A stretch of 64,000 nt of DNA from Anaerolineales bacterium (lineage in GTDB: Bacteria; Chloroflexota; Anaerolineae; Anaerolineales; Villigracilaceae). The stretch covers positions 372,001 to 436,000 of the forward strand of contig JAEURJ010000014.1 of the NCBI GenBank assembly GCA_016789305.1, in the 5' to 3' direction. Under the pieces are notes generated by a model, which made no database searches, was not told the DNA's origin, and worked only from the letters and a program-made list of their open reading frames with translations. The translations under genes and the position numbers were made by a program. Below are positions 40,547 to 48,835 of this stretch, piece after piece; within the stretch, counting starts at the first letter, position 1, and the number at the start of each line of letters is the position of its first letter.

Positions 40547-41272
40547 TCAAATCAACGAATACCCACCATCAACAACGATGGTTTGACCGGTGATGTATTC
40601 ATTCCTGATCAGAAACTCCAGCGCAGAGGTGACTTCGTCCAGCGTGGCGGCGCGTTTGAGTGGAAGCCGTGCAACGAGCTTCTCCCACTGTTCGGGCGTG
40701 ACCACGTCCGAAGGCAGGACCAAGCCTGGGGCAATGGCATTGACGCGAATGGTCGGTGCGAGCGCACGCGCCAGCATTTTGGTCAGTGACTCCAGCCCGG
40801 CCTTGCTGACCGTATACGACGGATAGCGACTCCATGCTTTTTGTGCGCCGATGTCGGTGATGTTGACGATCAAGCCGCCCTCGGTCATTCGCTTTGCGGC
40901 TTCCTGCGAAAGTAAAAACGGTGCGCGCAAATTGAGGTCGAGCGCGGCATCCCAATCGTGGACGTCCATCTCCTGCGGCTTGCCGACGGGCATCACCGCC
41001 GCCGAGTTGACCAGCACCTTCAACGGCGCATGGAATTCATCCACGATGGAGAAAAGGAAATCCACTTTTTCGGCCACAGTCAGGTCCGCGCGGATCGGGA
41101 GACACTCGACCCCCAACGCGCGAATCTCCTTGACGGTTCGATCTGCCTCGTTCGCCGAGCCGCGATAATGCAGCGCGATGGAATATCCCATGCGCGCAAG
41201 GGATAAGGCAAAGGCTTTACCAAGACGATGGGCGCCGCCGGTGACGAGGGCGAGAGAGGGAGAAGTTGTCAA
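40547..41272 (-). CDS. Short-chain dehydrogenase/reductase, pteridine reductase (FolM/PTR1)-like
   Basis: 241 residues. The cofactor motif TGGAHRLGKAFA has the extra Arg (TGxxxRLG) that separates pteridine reductases and dihydromonapterin reductases from ordinary SDRs and favours NADPH. The catalytic YPSYTVSKAG and NAIAPGLVLP match too. It may reduce dihydrofolate or dihydropterins, possibly in molybdopterin or folate metabolism; the substrate is inferred. The start is TTG 41272, the only plausible codon before the fold, with AGGA 9 bases upstream. Confidence 0.8.
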   Translation of the reverse strand: MTTSPSLALVTGGAHRLGKAFALSLARMGYSIALHYRGSANEADRTVKEIRALGVECLPIRADLTVAEKVDFLFSIVDEFHAPLKVLVNSAAVMPVGKPQEMDVHDWDAALDLNLRAPFLLSQEAAKRMTEGGLIVNITDIGAQKAWSRYPSYTVSKAGLESLTKMLARALAPTIRVNAIAPGLVLPSDVVTPEQWEKLVARLPLKRAATLDEVTSALEFLIRNEYITGQTIVVDGGYSLI

Positions 41273-41386
41273 TCAGGGGTTCCTGTTCTGTTTCAAGGTT
41301 GGAAGGTTATAATTATTTCAAAGGATATTATCCCACAAGGATATTTACCCATAAAGTCAATTTGCAAAACCACCTTTTACAAAATT

Positions 41387-42028
41387 ATGATGAACATCAT
41401 TCTACAATACGCACCCACCGAAGAGGATTACAAAGATCTCGCCAGGGCGCATGCTTTTAAACTCTGGCAAATATTTAGTGCGCTTAATATTCCCCTATTA
41501 TTGTTCTCAATAAGGATAATATGTGAAGTCGAGGATCTCGCAAGCATCAAGGCAGATTGGGCATCGTACTTCTTCCTCGTATTATTTTTCCTCTTTATTA
41601 TCACCCTTTTTATTGCATTTGTAATCAATCCCATCCGAGTGGTCCATGAAGCCAGAAAAAAAGAAGCTTCATTTTCCCCAATAGAATATGAAATAAGCAA
41701 CAGTCAAGTGGTGCTCAAGAGGGAATCGACAAACATAACGGTCGATTGGGAAAGCTTACATCAATGTCTGGAAACCAAAAGATCATTCTTTCTTATCAAT
41801 CTAAACAGGAATATGTCCCAAGTTCTAATACCAAAGCGAGCCCTGACATACAACGATGAGATTTTATTAAGGGAAATCGTTGCAAAAAAGAAACTGATGA
41901 CGCGGAACATTTCTCTTGACATTTTTAACAATCCGTATTTTGCAGCGAAGATATTGATGGTTTTTACGGCCTATATTTTTTCGTTCATTGTTCTATGTGG
42001 TTACTCAATTTACACCAGCCTCCAGTAA
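41387..42028 (+). CDS. YcxB-like membrane protein of unknown function
   Basis: 213 residues. Two helices at about 28-48 and 62-85 are followed by a soluble stretch (SFSPIEYEISNSQVVLKRES, then VDWESLHQCLETKRSFFLIN and VLIPKRAL) that fits the YcxB-like domain, and a last helix near the C-terminus. No enzymatic motif. The frame is open upstream, but ATG 41387 follows a stretch without coding character, so I start there. AT-rich compared with the SDR gene it diverges from. Confidence 0.65.
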   Translation: MMNIILQYAPTEEDYKDLARAHAFKLWQIFSALNIPLLLFSIRIICEVEDLASIKADWASYFFLVLFFLFIITLFIAFVINPIRVVHEARKKEASFSPIEYEISNSQVVLKRESTNITVDWESLHQCLETKRSFFLINLNRNMSQVLIPKRALTYNDEILLREIVAKKKLMTRNISLDIFNNPYFAAKILMVFTAYIFSFIVLCGYSIYTSLQ

Positions 42029-42076
42029 TCAGTACCTGCCAAACAAAAGGTTTCGAACAATCATCAGAGTCTTTCC

Positions 42077-42571
42077 ATGAACAATCCAAAGGTCGTCATC
42101 TCTCTCAAGCGTTTTCTGCTCATCCAGCAGTGCCCGGCGAACTGGAAGAACATGGACCTGTATCTGTTCCGCGATGATGCAGTGGCGTTCTACATCGGCC
42201 AATCGCATCTGGCATTTGCACGGGTATGGGAGCACCTCTTAAGCGGCTTCAAGGGGCATTCGATCATGGGCCGTTTCGTGTGGTGCAACTGGCCCACCTC
42301 CATGAACTTCACCGTTGAATTATTGAGTTCGCAGTTCGCACAGTTTGACGGGATTTGCAACGATCTGAATGCCGCCGAGCGCCAGCTCATTCAGGAATCA
42401 AGACCATGCTTTAATGTATCGTTGAACAGCCAGCCGACACCGCTGCCGCAAACCTATTTGCCGCCCAATGCACCCTTCAGGCGCAGACGAAGTTTGAATA
42501 TGCTTCTCCACGAGGCGGAGCGGGCGGTGCAGGCGGAGGATACAAAGCTTTGGATGCAAAGCATGGAATAG
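42077..42571 (+). CDS. GIY-YIG nuclease-like protein
   Basis: 164 residues. LYLFRDDAVAFYIGQS looks like the GIY...YIG strands, with the first Tyr kept and the second motif reading FYIG. An Arg follows in the helix FARVWEHLL. The metal-binding Glu could be that of QESRPCFNVS, with the family's usual Asn close behind. The C-terminal 50 residues are basic and proline-rich. If active it would cut DNA; no partner gene or methylase is adjacent. No clear ribosome site precedes the ATG. Confidence 0.55.
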   Translation: MNNPKVVISLKRFLLIQQCPANWKNMDLYLFRDDAVAFYIGQSHLAFARVWEHLLSGFKGHSIMGRFVWCNWPTSMNFTVELLSSQFAQFDGICNDLNAAERQLIQESRPCFNVSLNSQPTPLPQTYLPPNAPFRRRRSLNMLLHEAERAVQAEDTKLWMQSME

Positions 42572-42909
42572 CCGCCTGAGAGTGCCTGTAAAAAATCACC
42601 ACCCACTTGACTCGCACCCCTCAAAAATTGTAGAATAATCAGGAACTTCATTGGGGAGCACGCCATCCATTTTGGCTTCCCGTCGGGGAAACGGTCTTTC
42701 TCAAAAGATCACAACGCAGCCAACAATCCACAAACCGTTTCACCTTTATAGGACTCAGTGTCCGCGCTGAGAGAAGAGGGCCCTCCTCTCAGCGCACTTG
42801 CCCCATTTTTCCAGTGAAGTCAAACCGAAAAGTTGGCGGTATTTGGCAGTAAACCCAATGGTTCCATGTTATCTTTTATGAAACCAATTGACGCGGAGGA
42901 GAATCACCA
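42572..42909. other. 338-base region without a gene; candidate small RNA
   Basis: No open frame of interest. It contains a promoter-like pair at 42607-42636, an internal stem (GAAACGGT 42688-42695 with ACCGTTTC 42734-42741) and a terminator-like hairpin at 42764-42795. These could delimit one short structured transcript, or a leader of the small membrane protein gene at 42910. Confidence 0.5.
42607..42810 (+). ncRNA. Candidate non-coding RNA or regulatory leader (about 170 nt)
   Basis: TTGACT (42607-42612), 18 bases, TAGAAT (42631-42636) would start transcription near 42643. A strong hairpin, GCGCTGAGAG (42764-42773) with CTCTCAGCGC (42786-42795) and an inner GAGGGCCCTC, is followed by ATTTTT at 42805-42810. 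I do not recognise the RNA as 6S, SRP, tmRNA, RNase P or a known riboswitch. The gene at 42910 lies beyond the terminator, so attenuation is also possible. Confidence 0.4.
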
Positions 42910-43290
42910 TTGATACATAAATCATCAAGCATCCCTGAACCGCAAGCCAGCAATTCAGTCTTCGGGGTCGCATCTTTCATGAGCGGGCTATTCGCTTTTC
43001 TTATTCTACTGATCAGCTTCGGTGAGTTTCTTGCCCTCCTCAGGGACCAGGATCCCTTTTACACCCTCGCCATCAATTTTCATCTTCTGGCGGGAATGGT
43101 CTCGGGAATGACAGGGATGATTCTTGGCGGCATCGATCTATTTCAAAACCATCAAAGGAGGGCCCTGGCTGTAAGTGGATTGATCCTGGGTCTCACCGCA
43201 GGGAATTTATCCTGTTTGTCGTTGCTCGGTCTATTGATCTCTTTCGGCGTTCTTATCTGGGCAGCCATTCAAGGGCTGAGTGGAGTGTAA
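42910..43290 (+). CDS. Small membrane protein (DUF4190-like)
   Basis: 126 residues starting at TTG 42910, with GGAGGAG eight bases upstream deciding the start. About three hydrophobic segments: FMSGLFAFLILLISFGEFLA, LLAGMVSGMTGMILGGI and CLSLLGLLISFGVLIWAA. AVSGLILGLTAG recalls DUF4190-type proteins found near the cell envelope. No function known. It is the first of three consecutive small membrane-protein genes leading to a WD40-type lipoprotein. Confidence 0.65.
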   Translation: MIHKSSSIPEPQASNSVFGVASFMSGLFAFLILLISFGEFLALLRDQDPFYTLAINFHLLAGMVSGMTGMILGGIDLFQNHQRRALAVSGLILGLTAGNLSCLSLLGLLISFGVLIWAAIQGLSGV

Positions 43291-43296
43291 AACAGC

Positions 43297-43581
43297 ATGA
43301 TAGAACATACATTACTTCCCGTTGAAATCCCTGCGCTGAAGACGGCCATGCCGCTTGCTTCGATCTTTTTGGGCTTGGTCGGCTCATGCACGCTCGTTAC
43401 GTCTCCCGTAATGCTTCTCGATGCGTATTTGGGGTTGCCATTGACGATCCTCGGTTTTCTGCTTGGATGCCTGGCGCTGTTTCTACCAAAACAGCACAAA
43501 TTGCTTTCCCTTATCGGCATTGCCGTCACGGGAATTCCGCTGCTTTTATTTCTTGTCTTCACGGTGTGGCTGCTCGCCTGA
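43297..43581 (+). CDS. Small membrane protein
   Basis: 94 residues with about three helices (MPLASIFLGLVGSCTLVTSP, LGLPLTILGFLLGCLALFL and LLSLIGIAVTGIPLLLFLVF), so nearly the whole protein is in the membrane. No family recognised. It follows the preceding gene by six bases, with GGAG inside that gene's end as the likely ribosome site, and is probably part of the same transcript. Confidence 0.6.
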   Translation: MIEHTLLPVEIPALKTAMPLASIFLGLVGSCTLVTSPVMLLDAYLGLPLTILGFLLGCLALFLPKQHKLLSLIGIAVTGIPLLLFLVFTVWLLA

Positions 43582-43632
43582 CGGGTCAAGATCGTGCATT
43601 TCACACAGAAATACCAAATAAAAGGAGTCCAC

Positions 43633-44106
43633 ATGATACAAACTAACAACATGTCAAAAGAAGCCATCGGAAAACTTATCTTGAATATCGGAAGCATCCC
43701 CGCTGCGCTTCTTGGCGGATCATTATGTATTGGCGGCTTGCTCATTTTTCTGGGTGGAATGGGAAATACATCGGGAGGCGCATGGGTTTCCCCGGGCGGA
43801 TTCGGGCTGGCCCTTGGGTTGGTTGCGGTCATCCCAGGGGCCATGGTGCTGGGCCTGTTGTATCTGTGCCGCCTCGGTCCGCGCAACCCAGCCCTGACCA
43901 TCGTCAGCGCCTGCCTCCATCTTCTTGCCGGCCTGATCGGCGCTATTTATTTGATGGTTGGTGTCAATGAATACAATGCCGGCCTCCAATTTCCCGCCGC
44001 TGTTTTCTCCCCTGTTGCCCTGATCACAGGCATATCCTCCCTGCTGGGATGGTGGCTCAGAGGCGCTTTCCATTCAAATCCGGTAAAAGAAAATGAAGAA
44101 AAATAA
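43633..44106 (+). CDS. Small membrane protein with four predicted helices
   Basis: 157 residues. The start ATG 43633 is fixed by AAAAGGAG six bases ahead; an in-frame Met upstream lacks one. Helices include GSIPAALLGGSLCIGGLLIFLG, LGLVAVIPGAMVLGLLYL and HLLAGLIGAIYLMVG. No known domain. It belongs to the run of small membrane proteins before the WD40-type lipoprotein, 62 bases downstream. Confidence 0.6.
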   Translation: MIQTNNMSKEAIGKLILNIGSIPAALLGGSLCIGGLLIFLGGMGNTSGGAWVSPGGFGLALGLVAVIPGAMVLGLLYLCRLGPRNPALTIVSACLHLLAGLIGAIYLMVGVNEYNAGLQFPAAVFSPVALITGISSLLGWWLRGAFHSNPVKENEEK

Positions 44107-44168
44107 AACAACCCTCCTGATCGCAATTGCACCTTGCAAGGCCCCGGGACATTATTAAAGGAGAAAGA

Positions 44169-45239
44169 ATGAAAGTAAGGAACAGCCATTCAATTCTGAT
44201 TCTATTTTTTATTTTGTTTGCCGCAAGCGCCTGCTCTTCACAACCCGAAGAGTTTGAAAGTGTCGTGTTCTCACCGGACGGGGAATATGTGGCAGCTGGA
44301 TCGAGCGATTCCAAGGTCAGGGTATGGAACGCGGACACCGGAGAACTAATTTTCACCTTGAGCGGACACAGTCGCAGTGTGAGCGATGTTGCTTTTTCTC
44401 CAGACGGAAGCATACTTGCCAGCGGGTCCGTCGATGAAACCGCTGTATTTTGGGACGTTGCCACGGGCAAAAAAATACATGTTTTCAAGCCGGAACACAT
44501 TATCCAGGGAAACATGGAATCTCTTGTGATCATATATTCGGTTGCATTCTCCCCCGATGGGAAGTGGTTCGCAGCCGGATCAGATCCCAGCACGATACAT
44601 ATCTGGGACGCAAACAGCAGGGAACTGGTAAAAATCCTGGATGTGTCGAAATCATCCGCCAATTTGTTACTAGATCAGAGTTCGCCCCACGGTATAGAAT
44701 TTTCCCCGGACGGGAGTTTTCTTGCTGCCTTTACCTGGGGCAGCACCTCCGGCCCATATTTGTGGGAAACCAAGAACTTTGAAATGACACCTGTAGGACC
44801 CGTAGATGAAGATTCCGTGGAGGCATTTGCCATCTCCCCAGACAGTAAAACCATAGCAACTTCAAAAGATGAAGGAGTGGGCGGTATAAACACGATCGAA
44901 TTATGGGATATCCTCAGCGGCCAAATGATTAAAAGGTGGAAAGCCACACAGTATAAGACCGCCTCACGAGCCATCACGTATTCGCCGGATGGAAAAATCA
45001 TCGCGTACGGCGATTTTGAAAAAATGTTCACTCTCCGGGATGCAAATACGGGGAAAGTCATAAATCTGGACGTAGAATTGCCGGCTAAAGGTACTCCCCC
45101 ATCGAATACTGATTTTATTATTCCGTCATCCATTGCTTTTTCGCCGGATGGAACGCGCGTTGCTGTATCAGCAAACTTCAGCATACTTGGAGTCTGGGAT
45201 GTCAAAAGCGGCAGATTACTCTGGCAGTTTGTACAATAG
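44169..45239 (+). CDS. WD40 beta-propeller lipoprotein
   Basis: 356 residues. A signal peptide with lipobox (ILFAASAC, Cys22) anchors it outside the membrane. Seven blades can be counted from repeats of FSPDG or close variants, each ending in a WD-like pair (for example VRVWNADTG, AVFWDVATG, IHIWDANSR, IELWDILSG, GVWDVKSG). It is a protein-interaction scaffold; its partner is unknown. AAAGGAGAAAG precedes the ATG. Extracytoplasmic WD40 lipoproteins are rather unusual outside Chloroflexota, Planctomycetota and cyanobacteria. Confidence 0.8.
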   Translation: MKVRNSHSILILFFILFAASACSSQPEEFESVVFSPDGEYVAAGSSDSKVRVWNADTGELIFTLSGHSRSVSDVAFSPDGSILASGSVDETAVFWDVATGKKIHVFKPEHIIQGNMESLVIIYSVAFSPDGKWFAAGSDPSTIHIWDANSRELVKILDVSKSSANLLLDQSSPHGIEFSPDGSFLAAFTWGSTSGPYLWETKNFEMTPVGPVDEDSVEAFAISPDSKTIATSKDEGVGGINTIELWDILSGQMIKRWKATQYKTASRAITYSPDGKIIAYGDFEKMFTLRDANTGKVINLDVELPAKGTPPSNTDFIIPSSIAFSPDGTRVAVSANFSILGVWDVKSGRLLWQFVQ

Positions 45240-45356
45240 CATGCTTTTCACTCATAAACACAATTAAAATACTTCAAACAACGTGTTCAAAAGAAGATCG
45301 CACGGGAGAGCCGCAAATCGTTGGGAAGGGTCACTCGAATCATTTTTGGAGGTAGG

Positions 45357-45725
45357 ATGCGCCTGCTCAAAACTTTACTAGGATTCCTGCTGAGCTATCC
45401 ACTCCTGACTTGCAGCATATTGACCAGCCTGCTGCCATCACCACCGCCTGGAGGAAACTTTATTTGCTATGGGACTGAAAATGGTATGGGTGCCCAGGCC
45501 GGTAATCTCCTCCTCAACCCGGATGGCACCTTGAATTTCAATGCGTACGAAGGCACATGGGAGTACAACGCCGATACGCACGAACTCACTTTCAAAGGGA
45601 ATAGATACCTCGCTACCGGAATTTATTTTCCAGACAGCAATTTCCTAACATTAACCTTGAAGTCTGATGAAGTTTTGAGTCACGCAGAGACAGGCACGAT
45701 CACATGCAGTCCCAGCGAAGAGTGA
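45357..45725 (+). CDS. Putative exported small protein
   Basis: 122 residues. An N-terminal hydrophobic stretch (LLKTLLGFLLSYPLLTCSIL) ends in a Cys that resembles a weak lipobox (PLLTC). The mature part has a four-strand-like beta pattern: GTLNFNAYEGTWEYNADTHE and LTFKGNRYLATGIYF. No known domain. GGAGG seven bases before ATG 45357 decides the start. The neighbours are WD40-type lipoproteins, so a surface role is likely. Confidence 0.6.
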   Translation: MRLLKTLLGFLLSYPLLTCSILTSLLPSPPPGGNFICYGTENGMGAQAGNLLLNPDGTLNFNAYEGTWEYNADTHELTFKGNRYLATGIYFPDSNFLTLTLKSDEVLSHAETGTITCSPSEE

Positions 45726-45872
45726 CCGACATATAGGAAATTAAATGAAAAAGCGATTTGGCTCTGGGTGATCCAATCCCCGCAACCGATAAAGGTTGCA
45801 GCTTCGAAATTGACGGTAACATATACATACTGCTTTAATTTTTATTCTTGGCATGAATTACTTATCCTCCCT

Positions 45873-45878
45873 TATAAT
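45873..45878 (+). promoter_or_regulatory. Putative -10 element for a leaderless transcript
   Basis: TATAAT ends 6 bases before ATG 45885. TTGGCA at 45848-45853 could serve as -35 with a long 19-base spacer. No Shine-Dalgarno site is present. Confidence 0.4.
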
Positions 45879-45884
45879 CTCCAC

Positions 45885-46190
45885 ATGACCGATATATGGC
45901 ACACACTCTCTCTTGGCGACGGCATGATGGCAGATGAACCAGCCGAGGAGATACGCAAACGGTTTCTTGCAATGACGGACCTTTCTCCGGCGGCGGCCGT
46001 GTTCAAGCGCCTCGAATCCGAGGGGAGGCTGCACTGCGAGGCCATTGCATATTTTTCTCCCGCTGCATCAGAGTTGGCAAAAGCCTTCGAAGCAAGACCC
46101 TGCCCAAGACCGTCCAGAAGCGGATTGGGGCTGTTGGCCGGCGATGAACAAAGCTGGTCGATCTTGTTTCCAGAAGAATTTTCAATATAA
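45885..46190 (+). CDS. Small cytosolic protein of unknown function
   Basis: 101 residues. Begins MTDIWHTLSLGDGMMADEP and has helices AEEIRKRFLAMTDLSP and AAVFKRLESEGRLHCEAIAYFS, ending in a polar tail that shows GDEQSWSILFPEEF. No known domain or signal peptide. The frame is open upstream, but the promoter-like TATAAT six bases before the ATG supports a start at 45885. It converges on the large lipoprotein gene with a 13-base gap. Confidence 0.5.
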   Translation: MTDIWHTLSLGDGMMADEPAEEIRKRFLAMTDLSPAAAVFKRLESEGRLHCEAIAYFSPAASELAKAFEARPCPRPSRSGLGLLAGDEQSWSILFPEEFSI

Positions 46191-46203
46191 CGCAAGAAAA
46201 TTA

Positions 46204-48564
46204 TTATCGGACCGGAACTGCCCATAGCTTTACCATTTCATCCATTCCACCGGCAGTCAGCAGCCATTTACCATCTGGAGAAAATCTTAAGTCACCAATC
46301 ATGCCGGCATGTGGAAAGAATTCATAGAGCAGCTTTCCGGTGCTGACATCATAAAAAGCCACCTTTCCGCCAAATGTACCCACCGCCATTAAATCTGCTT
46401 TCGGAGAAAAGGCCAATACACTCACATTGCCCTGATACAGATCTAGCTTGATCTTCTGGACATCTTTCTTCTCGACAAGGTCATAGATCACAAGATTTCC
46501 GACTAAAAGCCAGGCGCCGTCTTCGTAAACCGCCTTTGTTACAACATACGCAGCATAACGACTATCATTTGAAAACGCAACACCCAACGCTCCCTTTCCA
46601 CTATCCACCTGTTCCTTCCTAATTTGTTCGCCAGTTTTCTTATTGAAAAGGAGCACACCGCCATCGTTCGAGCTATCTAAGCTGTAGATTTGGTCATTTG
46701 AAACTACATGTCCTGAACCACGACCATAATCAACACCCGGTTGATTGGCTGAATCCGTACAAACCTCTGCACCCGTCAAGTCAAACTCACATTTCCTGCC
46801 GCCAATCGAACAGGAATAACTGCTGTTACTCTTAAAAGCACATTGAATTCCATAGTTTTCACGGTCCGAAAATTTACCGGCAGGAAACGAATGCTTCTCG
46901 GTTTCCATAACCGCTGGCTGCCATTGATCCATAGAAAACTTTTCTGTGCGCACTTCCTGACCGGTTTCAAAATCAAACACATGGATAGTCGCTTTATCAT
47001 TTCCAAGCTGTGCACCGACTTCTTCTGTGGAATTATTGAACCAAATAGACTTCGCATTCTTGATGACCAGAGTCTTATTAACGTCCGGCATGCGGAATAC
47101 CACAGCAGCATTACTTGCCCTAAAGTAGAACAAATATTGGCTTGATGGCGAGAAACCATAATCGAACGAATATTCATCCAGACGGATCAACATCAACTGT
47201 GACCAGTCTTTGGTGCGGTAAAGAACAACCCTGTTATCTCCATTATCAGTTAGCAGATATTGCCCATCGGGGGAAAAAATTTTGACCACCTCTCCCGCCA
47301 CCGCAGAAACATACTTTCCGGTAGTACCGGAAAAAACTTCGATTGTTGAATAAGAGTCTGTCAATTTGATCACAGAAATCCAATTCATATCGGGAGAGAC
47401 AGAAGCATAAAACACGGACGACTCACAAAGGCTGAGGCTGCTCATCGTAACTACATATTTCTTATCTAATGGAACAAAAGATTTTTCCGTCCTGCCATCC
47501 AACGTATAGATATGCACCCCATCCAACCCAACGACAGCGATTCCACCCGATCCAATATAAATATTGGATGGCTGGTTGTAATTCACATTTTTTCGTATTG
47601 AACATCGCCTCTGACTCTGCCCCAGATCGGCAAGGAGTTCCCACTTTTCCGAATACAGCTTAACTCCTTGATTGGTTTCTGCCAGCCATAGACTACCCCA
47701 ATATTTAAGATCGAAAATAATCAGGTCGCTTTTTTCAATGCGAACAATCTCTTTGAGGAACTCTGTACCTTCGAATGTAATGGGTTGCGATTCGAAATCG
47801 GCAGGAAGCGCCTGACTGCCACTGATTGGGAATGTAACAACAACCGAAGTAGACGTAGGCACTGGAACCGTTGCTGTGACAGTTAACGGAATGGCGGTGG
47901 ATGTCTCGAGTGCTGCAAGTTCATTTTCCGCGAAGGTTTCTGTGTATTTCTTCTCAATGTCCAGTTTACTGACTGTAAGCGCAGCTTGAGGTCCAACTTG
48001 AATTTCCGTCTTCAAAACAGCGTCCGGCAAAAAGAGTGGTACCGAGAACTCATGTGAATACTCAAATCCATCCAGGCTGGTGATTTGCAGTATCTTCCCT
48101 TGATTCAAAATCGCAAGCTGAAAGGTTTGATGTGAGCCGTTCAATTGATCAAAGAATTCGGTAAAGGTGTAATCAGAAGTCGAGTCCGGTGCGTACCCCA
48201 AATTCCAGCCACCCGACTGATAAACAAAAAACAGGACTGGCTTTTTTCCATTATTCATGGAACTGCTAAGCACTATCCCAGTGCTTGTATCCTGAACATC
48301 GTTTTTCAAAGAACGAACATCAAGTTCAAAGTTCCAACGCGTATCGCCATCCAGGGCGACAACCTTATCCAACGCCTCACTGGTGTAAACATTTTTCGGA
48401 TTCGAGTACTCCAAAGGGGTGTCATTTGGCAAAAGTGAATCCCCCTTCCATATATCCTGTGAAGTTGCCGTATCTTCGTTATTCTCCACAACCACAGGAG
48501 CAGCGCAAGCATTCAAGATACAAATGATCAGCACATTAGCCCAGACAAAAACGCGTTTTTTCAT
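46204..48564 (-). CDS. Large beta-propeller lipoprotein (WD40-like)
   Basis: 786 residues. A signal peptide with lipobox (CILNAC, Cys20) precedes a jelly-roll-like N-terminal part (about 50-210), a Thr/Val/Pro-rich linker (about 220-265) and a long propeller region to the end. The propeller shows FSPDGQYLLTD, FSPSSQYLFYF, FSNDSRYAAYV, FSPKADLMAVG and FSPDGKWLLTA. Mapped residues suggest seven or more blades. It is probably displayed on the cell surface. A second such lipoprotein lies at 44169; these may form one functional group. Confidence 0.75.
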   Translation of the reverse strand: MKKRVFVWANVLIICILNACAAPVVVENNEDTATSQDIWKGDSLLPNDTPLEYSNPKNVYTSEALDKVVALDGDTRWNFELDVRSLKNDVQDTSTGIVLSSSMNNGKKPVLFFVYQSGGWNLGYAPDSTSDYTFTEFFDQLNGSHQTFQLAILNQGKILQITSLDGFEYSHEFSVPLFLPDAVLKTEIQVGPQAALTVSKLDIEKKYTETFAENELAALETSTAIPLTVTATVPVPTSTSVVVTFPISGSQALPADFESQPITFEGTEFLKEIVRIEKSDLIIFDLKYWGSLWLAETNQGVKLYSEKWELLADLGQSQRRCSIRKNVNYNQPSNIYIGSGGIAVVGLDGVHIYTLDGRTEKSFVPLDKKYVVTMSSLSLCESSVFYASVSPDMNWISVIKLTDSYSTIEVFSGTTGKYVSAVAGEVVKIFSPDGQYLLTDNGDNRVVLYRTKDWSQLMLIRLDEYSFDYGFSPSSQYLFYFRASNAAVVFRMPDVNKTLVIKNAKSIWFNNSTEEVGAQLGNDKATIHVFDFETGQEVRTEKFSMDQWQPAVMETEKHSFPAGKFSDRENYGIQCAFKSNSSYSCSIGGRKCEFDLTGAEVCTDSANQPGVDYGRGSGHVVSNDQIYSLDSSNDGGVLLFNKKTGEQIRKEQVDSGKGALGVAFSNDSRYAAYVVTKAVYEDGAWLLVGNLVIYDLVEKKDVQKIKLDLYQGNVSVLAFSPKADLMAVGTFGGKVAFYDVSTGKLLYEFFPHAGMIGDLRFSPDGKWLLTAGGMDEMVKLWAVPVR

Positions 48565-48835
48565 GTTTATTTTCTTCCCAAAGCAGAATGTTTGCATTTA
48601 TCAATTCCTCCGCTGTAAATGTAAAACAAGTATACAACAAGCAGATGGATTTAGCCTATACACAAGATCAAACCAGCAAACTTCTTTTGTCCACCAATTT
48701 CATCACACCTCACTTATAATTTCCAAACCAGTTTATAACCATCACACAGTGGATGGAGGTTCTTTGCCTGGAAAAAAGCCGGTCAATCGCATGCCTGGTA
48801 AAAAATTTAATCATTTATAAAAGGTTCAGACATCC
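48565..48835. other. 271-base intergenic region
   Basis: No gene is supported. TATAAT at about 48714 lies on the plus strand toward the EamA transporter, but without a convincing -35. A small hairpin is not obvious. It separates the divergent lipoprotein and transporter genes. Confidence 0.4.

Noticed and set aside
45746..45772. Eight-codon frame MKKRFGSG with AGGA upstream
   Set aside because: Too short for evidence of function and no conserved context visible.
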